The notes under the pieces are model-generated. The model saw only the letters and a program-made list of their open reading frames with translations, searched no databases and had not been told where the DNA came from. Source: Desmodesmus armatus (Eukaryota; Chlorophyta; Chlorophyceae; Sphaeropleales; Scenedesmaceae). From it: a DNA stretch of 64,000 nt. Positions 24,494-35,774 of this stretch are shown piece by piece; positions within the stretch are counted from its first letter, which is position 1; each line of letters starts with the position of its first letter. A program made the translations under genes and the position numbers. The stretch spans positions 124,001-188,000 of the forward strand of contig VIIQ02000831.1 in NCBI GenBank assembly GCA_007449985.2. The letters are read 5' to 3'.

Positions 24494-25417
24494 CTGCTTG
24501 ACAGCAGCCCACCAGCCTGCTGTGAAAGTATACTATCCTGGCACTTGTGATTACTGTCTGCTGAGGGTTAGTGTCGGGGTGTCTGTACTACTAAGCTGCT
24601 AGCTTGCTGTCCGTCTCCCTGCGCTAGTCACTGCCTACTCCACCACGCCATCCTGCTGCTGCTACTGCCTTCTGAGCTCCCCAACACTCATTCCCAACAG
24701 CTACCTGCTCAACCTCAGCCAGATCTTGGCTGCAACCAAAGCCTCTGCACTGCCAGTCGGCACAGGCTGCTAACTGCCCCTGCATGGTGGAGCAACAATG
24801 ACACAGACAAGGACAGGGAGGAGAGATGCCACATACCTCAGATCGACCAGGGGCCACAAACCTGGCAGCAATGACATGCTGTGCAGGGCAGGCGTTGGCA
24901 AGGCCAACACAAGGCCACACTCCATCACAGCAGGCACGCTGTGATATGGTGTGGCGCTGTCTGCAGTGCCACAGCTACGGCTGTGGGCGATAGGCATGTC
25001 TTGGTGCTGCTCATGCGCCATGCTGTGATCTGGAAGGCTTACCTGCAACATACAACACACGCAGCATGGCACAGCACAGCAGAGCAGCAAGACAGCAGCA
25101 GAGACAGCAGCGGAGCCAAGCTCAACAATGCCATGAAGCTGCTCATGCATGCACACACCGCTAATTGGCATCCCTTGGAGGTAAAGGTGCTGCGACAGTA
25201 CCCGCAACACATCTGACAACTTATATCCATTAGTAGCTGTATGGTGAGATGAATAACCCCTGCAAACTGGTAGGTGGTCCTTGTACTGGACCTGAGGGGT
25301 TGTCGGTCTGTCTGTCCATCTGTCCATCTGTCTGTCAGTCGGCCTGCAGAGGTAGACCACGCTTGACTGCCAGCTGGGTGACTGCAGACCTCTCAGCGCC
25401 AGCAGCTGCACAACCAC

Positions 25418-25467
<50 letters not shown>

Positions 25468-25681
25468 GAGTTTGTTGAACACTGCGCGCAACAGCCAAAG
25501 CTCAAACCCAGCACTCTCACGGTTTGATGTTGCCAACACTACAGCCCTTTGCATGCCCCTGCGGCACCACAACACCAATCAACTGCTCTCCCTCAACGTT
25601 GACCATATCAATCTGCAACAACATCAATCCCACCTCAGCATCATCAGGCACAGTAAGTCACCACCAAAACCTAAGGGCAGC
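24494..25681. other. Intergenic/3' UTR, with CAG run
   Basis: Lies downstream of the ZFC3H1-like gene. Contains a CTGT-rich patch (25305-25335) and a CAG run. Long frames across it are repeat-driven. Nothing else is supported. Confidence 0.4.
25421..25467. repeat. (CAG)n repeat, about 15 units
   Basis: An uninterrupted trinucleotide run, seen directly, in the 3' flank of the ZFC3H1-like gene. Confidence 0.95.
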
Positions 25682-28600
25682 CTAACCCAAGGATTTCTGC
25701 ATAGGAAGCACCCCAGCCACCCCATCAAACCCACCCGAGGTCTCCAAGTGCAACTCCCACAGCTGCTTGCTCCAGGGATGCACCTCAGCACCCCGCCGCG
25801 CAACAGCAGCAGCAGACGCCGGCGACACCCGCTGCGCCAGCTGCACTGCTGCCACCCAGTCCCCCACAGGAGCCACCGGCACGCACTCCCACAGAGCGCG
25901 TATCAGCAGCGGCAGCAGCCAACACAGTGCGCCGTCACTGGGGAAGCGGGGCACCAGGGACAGAAGGGCCTGGCAGAGGGCTGGTGAGGCTGGGACAGCT
26001 GCTACCAGCAGCTCGACAGCCTTCACCACCTGCAGCAAAGAGGGTACGATAACATAAAAATAGTGAGCCTGGGCCTGGTAGAGGGCTGGTGAACATGGGG
26101 CGGCTGCTACCAGCAGCTCGACAGCCTTCACCACCTGCAGCAAAGAGGGTACGATAACATAAAAATACTGAGCCTGGGCCTGGTAGAGGGCTGGTGAACA
26201 TGGGGCGGCTGCTACCAGCAGCTCGACAGCCTTCACCACCTGCAGCAAAGAGGGTACGATAACATAAAAATACTGAGCCTGGGCCTGGTAGAGGGCTGGT
26301 GAACATGGGGCGGCTGCTACCAGCAGCTCGACAGCCTTCACCACCTGCAGCAAAGAGGGTACGATAACATAAAAATACTGAGCCTGGGCCTGGTAGAGGG
26401 CTGGTGAGGCTGGGGCAGCTGCTACCAGCAACTCTGCAGCCTTCACCACCTGCGCAGGGAGGGCACAATGCAGAGTTGCTTCAGAGTGTATGTGCAGCGG
26501 CCTTGGGCGACCTTTATTGCTACAGCGGATGCAATGAAACCAGGTGTCAGACACAAGGATAGTGAGCCTGGGGCTGGCAGAGGTACGGTGAGGCTGGGAC
26601 ACCTGCCACCAGCAGCTCCACAGCCTTGACCACCTGCAGCAGGGAAGTGGGTGCAACGAGCTCACACAGCGCGCATACACACAGCACAAGCAACACACAG
26701 CACAAGCAACACACAAGTGGGGGAGACGGCAAGCAAGGTTGGAGCACCCCGCAGAAACACGAACCCCCTTGCGACCCTGTCCTGATTATGTATTGCATTC
26801 GGTTCATTGGTTGCTTGTACCGTTGACACAGAAATGCACAACATACAGCTTCATGTGCAACCCCCTCACCTCTCGCGGTGTCAGTGTCTGCAGCAACCTG
26901 CCCAAGGCTCCCGGCCACAGCAGCGCATGTGGCAGCACCAGCCCAGGAGTGCTGAGCTGCTCCCGCACACCAGCCAGCCCATACACCACCTCAGGGTGCT
27001 GCAGCCCAGCCAACACACCCCCACCCCTGCTGCCGCTGCTGCTGCGCCCGTCCTGCTGCATAGGCCCCCGCACCCGCAGGCCTGCCAACATGACCTCCAG
27101 CCAAGAAGACGCGCAGGACTGCTGCTGCTGCTGAAGCCGCTGCTGCTGCTGAAGCTGCTGCTGCTGCTGCCCCTGTTGCAGGGCCGGACCCCCTGGGCTG
27201 CGGCTCGGACCCGAACCCCCCGCTGCATGCACAGCAGTGAAGGCACCCATGAAGCATGCCTGCAGCATTGAGGCAGCCCCTGTGCTGGCACGGTGCTGCT
27301 GTGCTGCGCTGACAGCATCCAACACATGCCGACAGGCCTGACCCCATGACCCCAGGCTAGCCTCATAGCTCGCCCAGTTGAGCAGCGCAACACACAGCTG
27401 CACAGGCACACCCTCTGAAGCCCCCTGCATGCTGCTGCCGCTGCTGCTAGGGCCGGTGTGACCAGCCCCTGCTGCTGCAGCAGGTGCAGGTGCAGTCACA
27501 GCCCTGGACAGGTTGTCCAAAAGGGTCTGGTAAGACTGCCGCACCTCCTTGACCGCCGCTATCAGATCCTGCTGCTGCCGCCGCTGCTGTTGCTGCTGCA
27601 TGAGTATCCACACAGCGCCCACTGGGCCATTGCCTTGCTGGAAAGCCTGCTGCAGGATGCCTGTTCCCGCTAGTGCACCTCCACCCACCGCCGCCGCCGC
27701 CGCTGCGCCCATGTGCTGCTTAGAGCCCTTCTGTGCACGAGCATACAGCAAGCCTGATGCCGCTGCCCCCAGTATGTGCTGCAGGAGGCGCTGCTGAAGC
27801 TGCGTGGATGTTGTAGTGTTGCCTCTGCGAGCTAACTCGACCGCTAAACCCCCAAAATCAATCGCAGAGGCAGCTGCTGCCAGCGCACAAAACACCTCTG
27901 GGTGCCTCAAAGGTGCCGCATGCTGCGACAGCAGCTCCGGCAGCAGCCATAGGCCGCAGTATGCTGCTGCTGCAGCATCAGGCCCTGTCCCAAATGCCTG
28001 GCGTACCAATACCTGAGTGGTCGCCATGATGGCTTGCATGCGCAACAGAGCACCATCCCAGCCCACACCTGCTGCCTGTCCTGCACTCCCTGCACTCCCT
28101 GCCGCTGTGGCGGCTGTTTGGTGCTGCTCCTGCTGCCCCAGCAGCAGCATCAGGATCAATGCTGCTGCAGAAGCAGACTTCTCCAGGTCTCCAGAGGCCG
28201 ACAGCAGCCCAGCGACACCGCGTGCTAGGTGCGCCTGCTTCTGAGGCGCTGCCTGCAGCAGCCGCAGCCCCAACACCAGGTCACCTTCCGGCTGGCCCTC
28301 GCTGCTACCCAACCCCAGCACACCCCAGAAGGGATGCAGCGCCATCCAGTTGCAGCAGAGGCCCTCACGAGCAGCACAAAGAGCCGCAGACGGCACCCCT
28401 GGTGACACTACGTGCTGGCCCTGCTGCTGCTGCTGGCGTGAGGTGCAGCCCTGCACGACAGGGCCCTCCAACAGCAGCTGCGCAGCAGTCTTCAGGAACT
28501 GCCCGCAAGCTGCCGCTCAGGAGTGGCCGCATTCGCTCTCACGCCACCAGCGGCAGCCCCGCACAGCCTCCCAAACTCCGAAGGGTCCACCACCAGTGGC

Positions 28601-31600
28601 CCCTGCTGGTACATCAGCCGAGCAGAGACCCCGTGCGGCAGCGTCCGGCAAGCCGCCGCATGTGTCGCCGCCACCAGCAGCACCGAAAGCTCCAACGGAT
28701 GCTGCAGCAGTACTGCTAGCAGCCCTCGGACAGCCTGTCTGCCAAGATTCTGCCTGAGCACCTCCCCCAGCGCTGCATCCCACACGGCGGGTGCCGCCCC
28801 GCCCGCTGCTGCTCCCGTAGTGCGCTGCAGGAGGGTATTGGCCGCCTTCACGGCCCCCTTCCACTGCGCTTGGCTGTGGCGGCCCAGCACCTGGCCTGCA
28901 GATGCCTCGGCAGCAGTGTCCAGCAGCATCCGCAGCAGCTGGTGCAGCAGCACGTCTGCCCCAGCCTCACACAGGACCTTGAGCAGCCGCAAGGCGAGGT
29001 CCAACACACAGCTAGCAAGGGCCTTTTCAGCTGCCGCCTGCTCTAGAAGAGCACCCGGCGACCCCGCCCGCCCTGTTACACTCTCAGCTGTTGTGAGATC
29101 CGAACCCCCGCCAGACACCCGGGTTGCTGACGTCCCTGCCGCGGCTGCTACAGTCAGCCCTGCAAGGCCCTTGACCCAGTTGACCGCCTGCAGCTGCCAC
29201 AGCCCCCGAGAGAGCCCAGCAAGCAGCCAGAACTGGTAGCAGCGCCGGCCCCACTTCTCAGCACGCTCCAACACTGCTGCCTGCGCCTCGAGGCCGCCCC
29301 GCAGCTGCAGCAGGTGCAGCTGCAGCAGCCAGATCTTAGTGGAGTGCTCGTGGGCCTTGAGACCCTCCAGCAGCCGCCGGTTGGCTGCAAACAGCAGCTC
29401 GCTATACAGCAGCGGCACCGGCCGCTGCTGCTGAGGCTGTGGTGCAGCCGGCACAGCAGCTGCTGCTCCCACACCCCTCAGCACCTGCTGCACATGCCCC
29501 GGCATCACCCCGAGAAGAGTGAGGGCCCAGGACAGCCACCAATCCTCACTCTGGTGTGGCTGCTGCTGCTTTTGAGCCTCAAATGGGGCATCCACCTGGG
29601 CTACTGCTGCTGCTGTGGCATCCTGTGGACTCAATCCTGTTGCTGGCAGGGGACCTGGTGGCCCCTGGTTCCCTCCTGCAAGCCCTGCAGTGCCACCCAG
29701 CGGCCAGGCCGCAGCCTGGTTGTAGTACCGCCACTCCTTCCCCTGCCCCTGCTGCTGCTGCTGCCCGCGCCGCTGCTCGCCTGCTGCGCTGCCACCAGTA
29801 GAATGTGCAACAGCCAGGATCTGCTGCCGGTTTAGCTCCTCAAACCAGGCCGTGCGCTGCCTGTTATCCGGTACGTTGTATAGGTCCAGGCCAGCTGGCG
29901 GCAAGCCGAGTGCTACTGCTGTAAAGGCCCCCTCCTCCCACGGCAGAGGCAGAGGGCCACTGCCTGCAGGGAGGACCCACTGCTGCTGCCCACCAGCAGC
30001 ACCAGCGGCAGCGGCAGCAGCAGCACCCACCTGCTGCTGTGGGCTGGCTGAGAGGTGCCTGAAGAACAGCTGCCGCAGGTGTGAGGGGCTGTACACCTGC
30101 ACACCAGCCGTCGCCAGCAGAACCGGCTGCCGCTGCTGCAGCTGGGTGCGCTGAGCATGGGACACCTGGTGATCCAACCCCTGCTGCTGCCTGCTGCCTG
30201 CAGTGGGTGTGGAAAAGCTGCATGCCACAGCAGCAACAGGCACCAGTTGGTCGCCTGCAGCTGCTTTGCTAGCTGCATCGACGCGTGCTGCCTTCTGCTG
30301 CGTGGTGGCAGCCGGCTGCTGCTGTTGCTGCTGCTGCAGCAGCTGCGCGACCCAGTCCACCCGCTGTTTACCCAGCTCGTTCAGCAGCAGCTTGCTGGCG
30401 CGCTGCTGGTGCAGCTGCTGCTGCTTCTCGCCAGACTGCGCCGCTGCCGTTTGCACCATCGTCTTCCAATTCTTCACAAGCTGCAAAGGACTGAGCACGT
30501 CTGCAGCCGTCAGCATCTGCTGCAGCTGAGCAGCCACCCCCGTCAGTTGCAGGGTGGCATCTGCCCAGTGCTGATGGCTGCAGCGGGGGTTCAAGTGGCT
30601 GCCGCGGGCCTCGTACCAGCAGAGGGGCCAGGCAGGGTCGATGCTGTTGCAGAAGGTGGCACTGGCGGGGTCAACTCCATGGATGTCCTTGTACTGCGGT
30701 GCCAGGCGGTACGCCTTGAAGCACGCCAAGCTGCTGCTGTACTTGCCCTTGGGCATGCGATGCGCCCCAGCAGCGGCAGCAGCACCCCCACCAGCAGCAG
30801 CAGCTGCAGAGGCAGAACCAGCACTGACGGCACCTCCAGCAGCAGCTGCAGCGGCTGCTAGCTGTGTGTTGCGCGGGCCGACGCTACTGCTGCTGCTGCT
30901 GGCGGCAGTGCTGCTCATTCCCCAAGCTGGCAGCAGCGGGAGTTGGCCGCCGCAGGCGGCAGCAGTGACGAGCGACGACAGCAGCCCATTAAGCAGTAGC
31001 TGGAACTGCCAGCCGCCACCATCCCTGCTGCTGCCGTTGTCACTGCCGCTGCCAGCAGCAACAGCTGCTGTAAGATGCACCCCCTGCTCATGCTGCTGCA
31101 GCAGTTGCAGGAATGCTGCTGCTGCGGCAGCTTCAGATGGCAGTGGGTCTCCAGCAACCCTGAAGACCGGCCGGAGCTTGTCAGGCACAGAAGCACCAGA
31201 CCCTGGCACAGCTGCTGCTGCTGCTGCTGCTACTACCGCTGGTGATGGTGGCAGTTGTGGTGCTGCTGCTGCTGCACCACTAACTGGCTCGACGGGCGCA
31301 ACAGCACCACCTGCTGCAGCGGGGCCAAGGGCTCCGTCTGCATTTGCTGCTGCTGCTGCTGCCGACTGACCTGCTGCTGCTGCTGCTGCTGCCGACTGAC
31401 CTGCTGCTGCTGCTGCTGCTGCTGGCACTGCCGCTGCGGACACTGCTGGTGGTGCTGCAGCTCGTGCTAGTGCTGCTGCAGCTGATGCAACAGCCCCTGC
31501 CGCAGCTGCCGGCACTGCTGCTGCTGGTGGCGCAGGTGATGTTGCTGCCGCTGCTGCTACCGCACTTTGCCGCAACTGCTGGGCAGCGGGTGCTGCTGCT

Positions 31601-34600
31601 GCTGCCGGCCGAGGTGGTGGTGGCGGTGGTGGCGGAGGTGAAGGCCTTGCCACTTGCCGCTGCTGCTGCTGCGGTGGCTGTCGCTGCTGCTGTGGCGCTT
31701 CGGGTTGATCACCAGGATGCAGCTGCTTCACAGGCAGCACTGGCGGCGTCGGCGCAGGCACCCTTGGCGGCTGCTGCGGTGCGGTAGCTGCCTTTTGCTG
31801 CTGCGGCAAGGTGGTGGCTGCCTTCTGCTGCTGCTGCTGCTGCAAGGTAGTAGCGGCCTTCTGCTGCTGCTGCTGCAAGGTGTTAGCTGCCTTCAGCTGC
31901 TGCTGCTGCTGCTGCTGCTGCAGGTTTGAAGCCACCAGCTGCTGCTGTGGCTGTCCTGCAGGCGGACATGGCTGTTTCGCAGGTGCAGGGCTGGTGACTG
32001 CAGGAGCTTTGTCCTCAGCCACCCCCTTGGGTGCAGCAGCACTACCCTCAGAGATGTCCATTGACACACCAGACTCCGACTGACGCTGCTGCTGCAGTGC
32101 GCCTTCCGGCTGCTGCACGCCGCCTGTGCCGGCAGCAGCAGCGAGTGGACCGAGACGTGAGGTGTTGCCGCCTGCTGCTGCTGCTGGTGCAGGGCTGGGG
32201 CTGGCACTCTTCCTCTGCTGCTGCCGTTGGCCCCCAGCAGCGCGGCCGCTGCCCTGCGACTTGCTGCTGCGCCCCCCGGCGGCAGCAGCAGCACCGTTGC
32301 CAGCCTTGTCATGTACAGCAGCCCTGCCGCCATCATCCCTGCCACGAGGCTGCTGTCTGTCCCTGCTACTGCTGCGCCGCTTGCCTGGCTGCTGGGTGCC
32401 GTTGCCGCCTGCAGCACGCTCACTGGAGCGACCGCGGTGGCGGCCACGATCGCTGGAGGGGACTTGGAGCGGGAATGCGGCCGGTTGCTGCCATGCTGCT
32501 GCTGCTGCTTGTGCCTGCAGGGGAGAAGATCAGGTTTGCTTGGTGTAAGGGATGGCAAATTGGCGTGATTGTTTTTGGTCATGATGGCAGTTGTGGAGCT
32601 GTTCAGCATTGCGCAGCTGTTGACGTGAATTGCAAGCAACAAAGCTGATGAGCGCAAGAGAGAGGCCGGAGACCTGCCAAGGCAGCGCTGGAGGCAGATG
32701 TACCACGTCAGTGCTGCAACGCAACTGCGATTGCTCCCCTTCGCTGCACAAAGCCAAGCTCAACTGACGCCTGAAGCTGCCTGCAAGGCATCGACCCAGT
32801 GACCCACCTTGTGTCACGCTTGTCTTTGTCCCTGTCATTGTGCCGCTCCCTGTCCCTGTCTGCTGGCCTGCTGCCGCTCTCCCTCTCCTTCAGCCTCTCC
32901 CTCTCTCGCTCAGCCCTGCCTCTGTCTTGGCCCCTGTCCCTACTGCTGCTGCGGTCCTTGCCCCTATCCCTGTCTCGCTCCCTGCTCCTACTCCTACCCC
33001 TGCTTGGTGACTTGCTGCGCTGCCGGCTGCCGCGCACAGGGGATCTTGGAACTGCAGCCCTGTCTGCCTTGCTGCTGCCACCACCCCTGGCTCCACCCCG
33101 GCTGTTGTCCCCCATCGGCCGCTCACCCTCTCCTCCTGCTGCCGCTGCTGCTGCTGATGTGGTGCGCTGCCGCTTGCTGTCTTGTCCACTGAGCGCGCGG
33201 GGGTCAGCTGGGGTGTGCTGCCTTTTGCTCCTGTTGGCGCCCTCGGCCCTGCCATTGGCAGCAGCAGCACCACGCCGGCCAGCAGGCACTGCTCCGTCTG
33301 CTGCTGCGGCTGCGGCAGACCGCTGCTGTCCTGCACCATCCCTCCCTGCCCCTCTGCTGCTGCCAGCAGCCTGTACTGGCAGTGGCAGTGCTGCCAGCGC
33401 AGGTACCCCAACAGCAGCAGGCCTGCGCTGTATTACAGCCTGCAGTGCAGCCATGTTGGCAGCTCGCAGGGCTGCCATGCGTTCATGCAAAGCTGCACCA
33501 CTCAAGCCGCTGATGGCAGCAGCTGGTGCTGCTGCTGATGTGGCAACAGTGCCTGCAGGCTGCACTGCAGTGGCCAGCGCAGCAGCAGTGTCTGCAATCT
33601 TTGCTTCAACAGCTGCCAGCACGCTGGGGGGCACCACACCAGCTGCTTCCTGCCGCACGCGCTGCTGGAGCGTCTCCCACTGCTGCTGCAGCTGCTGCAG
33701 CTGCTCCTGCAGCTTCTGACCCACTAGCCCTGCAGCCTGGTCTGCGGCCTGCAGGTCCTGCATGGTGGAGTCACCAGCTGCCCCAGCCCCTGCTGCTGCT
33801 GCTGCTGCTGCTGCCGTACTGGCCTGACTTCTGCCCAGCAGGGACATCAGCAGCTGCCCGGTGGCTGTCGGCTGATACGGCAGGGCGATGCTGCCAGCCT
33901 GGCGACCGGCGGCAGCAGCAGCGGCTGCTGCTGCTGCTGCTGCGGCAGCAGCCGCGCTGGGCGCAGGTGGCTGTGCTGCCAGCTGCAGCAGCTGCTGCTG
34001 TTGCAGCATCTGCTCTGTGCGACCATCGCCTGCAGCGCCTTGCTTCTGCCGCTTGGGTGGTGGTGCTGCCTCGCTGCCGTTTGCTACTGGCTGGGGCTGC
34101 TGCTGCTGCTTCTGGTGGGGGACACCTTTGGGCTTCGCCCTGACCGGCTTGCTGGCTGCTGCCTTGCTGGGACTCTGCTGTCCTGGGCCAGCACCACCAC
34201 ATGCAGCAGCAGCAGCGCTTGCCGCAGCAGCAGCAGCTGACTTTGGGGGCCTTGACAAGCCAGACTTGGCGGGAGACCCGCCCTGTGCTGCAGGGTAGGC
34301 GCCAGCAGCTAGAGCAGCAGCTGCTGCTTGAGCAGCTCGTGGTGTGGACGCAGCAGACTCGGGCGTGGCCGAGCGCGTGCTGAGCTTCCTTTTTGCCACA
34401 GGCTTGCCCTTGGCTCCTGCTGCTGCTGCACCAGGTGCTCCAGCAGCAGCGGCACCAGCCTGTGGCTGTGCTGCTAGTGGACTCCTGTTGCCCATTTGGA
34501 TGGCTGGGCTGCTGTTGCCACTCGGGCGCTGCCTGGGAGTGGCCTCCCCAGAAGCCCGGTCAGCCTCTAGCGCAGCAATCTGGCGTGCAAGCTGTGCTGC

Positions 34601-35248
34601 CTGTACTTCTGCTTCTGCAGCTGCAGCGGCTGCTGCATCCTCTGCTGCTGTGTCATCATCTGCTGCGGCTGCTGTTGCTGGTTCTTGCTGCTGTTGTGCT
34701 GTGCGCTGAGAGGCAGAGCTGCCTCCAGTATCAGCAGCAGCAGCAGCTGCTGCTGCTGCTGCAGCCGCCTCAGCCTGTACTTGCTTGAGAGCACGCCGGG
34801 CCAAAGCTTCTCGCTGCTTCTGCTGCTTTGCAGCCACAGCCGCTTCCAGCTGCTCCTTCAGCTTGGAGATGGCACTCTCCAAGTTGCTGTTGGCGGCAGC
34901 TTCTGCAGCAGCTGCTGCAGCCCCGGCTGCAGGCGCCCTTGCTGATGCTGTCAGCTTGGCCACTGCAGACGGCCGCCTGTGCTGTGTTGGCCTGTGCTGA
35001 GCTCTGGCAGCAGCTGCAGCGGCTGCAGCACCTGGTTGGGGCCTGTGGCCTGCTGGAGGCCTTTGTCCTGCAGCTGTTGTGCTGGGCCCTGCAGCAGCAG
35101 CAGCTGCTGCACGTCTGTCCCCGTTGTCATCGTTGCCAGAGCCCTCCTCGTCCTCCTCTGAGGAAAAGACAATCTCACAGTAGGGGTCGTCATCGACGTA
35201 TGGGGCAGCAGGCTGTTGAGGATTGCCTCGTGCTGTGGGGCGCTGCAT
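25682..35248 (-). CDS. ZFC3H1-type zinc-finger protein (nuclear RNA surveillance)
   Basis: A very large, poly-Gln/poly-Ala-rich nuclear protein. Exon 1 runs from ATG 35248 to 32808: an acidic patch (EIVFSSEEDEEGSGNDD), long Ala/Gln stretches, then an Arg/Ser/Asp-rich end (RDRERHNDRDKDKRDTR). Exon 2 is 32514 to about 28543 and holds the ZFC3H1 zinc-finger block: FKAYRLAPQYKD, then CWYEARGSHLNPRCSHQHW, the C-C-C-H pattern. HAT/TPR-like helices follow (STKIWLLQLHLLQLRGG, RCYQFWLLAGLSRG). Exon 3 is about 28498 to 26870; the last exon is 26029-25682. In animals ZFC3H1 links the exosome helicase MTR4 to nuclear RNA retention; the role here is by homology. Oddities: an RS-domain frame break near 32460, a 44-nt intron or frameshift at 28499-28542, and repeated last-exon acceptors. 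It diverges from the PDC-E2 gene. Confidence 0.8.
25985..26634 (-). repeat. 105-bp tandem array of acceptor plus exon start (ZFC3H1 last exon)
   Basis: The sequence CAG|GTGGTGAAGGCTG, which starts the last exon at 26029, recurs at 26134, 26239, 26344 and 26449 (exact 105-bp spacing) and in a diverged form at 26633. Each unit encodes 35 residues in frame (VVKAVELLVAAAP...YQAQAQYFYVIVPSLLQ). Each also begins with GT and ends with GCTGCAG, so it can be read either as exon or as a GT-AG intron. The outermost copy (26633) runs into a stop. Confidence 0.9.
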
Positions 35249-35774
35249 CTGTCCCTCCTGTATGTTCAAGGCGTGAAACACATAAAAGAGTGGTCCAAGG
35301 TTGTCTGGTGCATGCACAAGGGCTGGTGGCCCTCTGTGCGTTGGCACACAGCTCAGTTGGGGACAGCAGACTTATCTTGCCTCACAGGCACAAAGGGGGC
35401 CGGCCACAGCTGGCCAAGCATTAGACTCCAATACCTAACTCAAGCAAACCCACCTGTTAGCTCTGCTGTCTAGGAGACTCCATCATCATCCTTGGAGCAG
35501 CCTTGATCGCTGCACAACCATGTATCTACGACGCGAAATGTTCTGTCGTCAGCCAGAAAGAGTGCAACTAGTGCTGAATCAACGCAATGAATCTCTTCAC
35601 TTCGACACTGTTGTGCCTGCAGATGTGTGACTCCAGGACTTCAGTGTAACCGCTTTCTGGTACCGGCTTTCACATACTAGCAGCACGATCTTGAAACACT
35701 GCACCATACAAGGACGCCTGCGCAAGGCACCAGCCTCAGATTGTGATGCACGGCTTGTGATCTGAGGCAGTCAC
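35249..35774. promoter_or_regulatory. Divergent intergenic region (ZFC3H1-like and PDC-E2)
   Basis: Separates two start codons on opposite strands. A non-coding 5' exon of the minus-strand gene may end at about 35455 (GCTAACAG|GTGGGT), with its next acceptor near 35260. Confidence 0.4.

Noticed and set aside
24770..25498. Minus-strand 242-codon frame with poly-Cys
   Set aside because: The frame is driven by the CAG run and lies past the stop of the ZFC3H1-like gene; no motif.
28523..34945. Many plus-strand Ala/Cys/Leu-rich frames opposite ZFC3H1
   Set aside because: Shadow frames of CAG/CTG-rich coding sequence on the minus strand.
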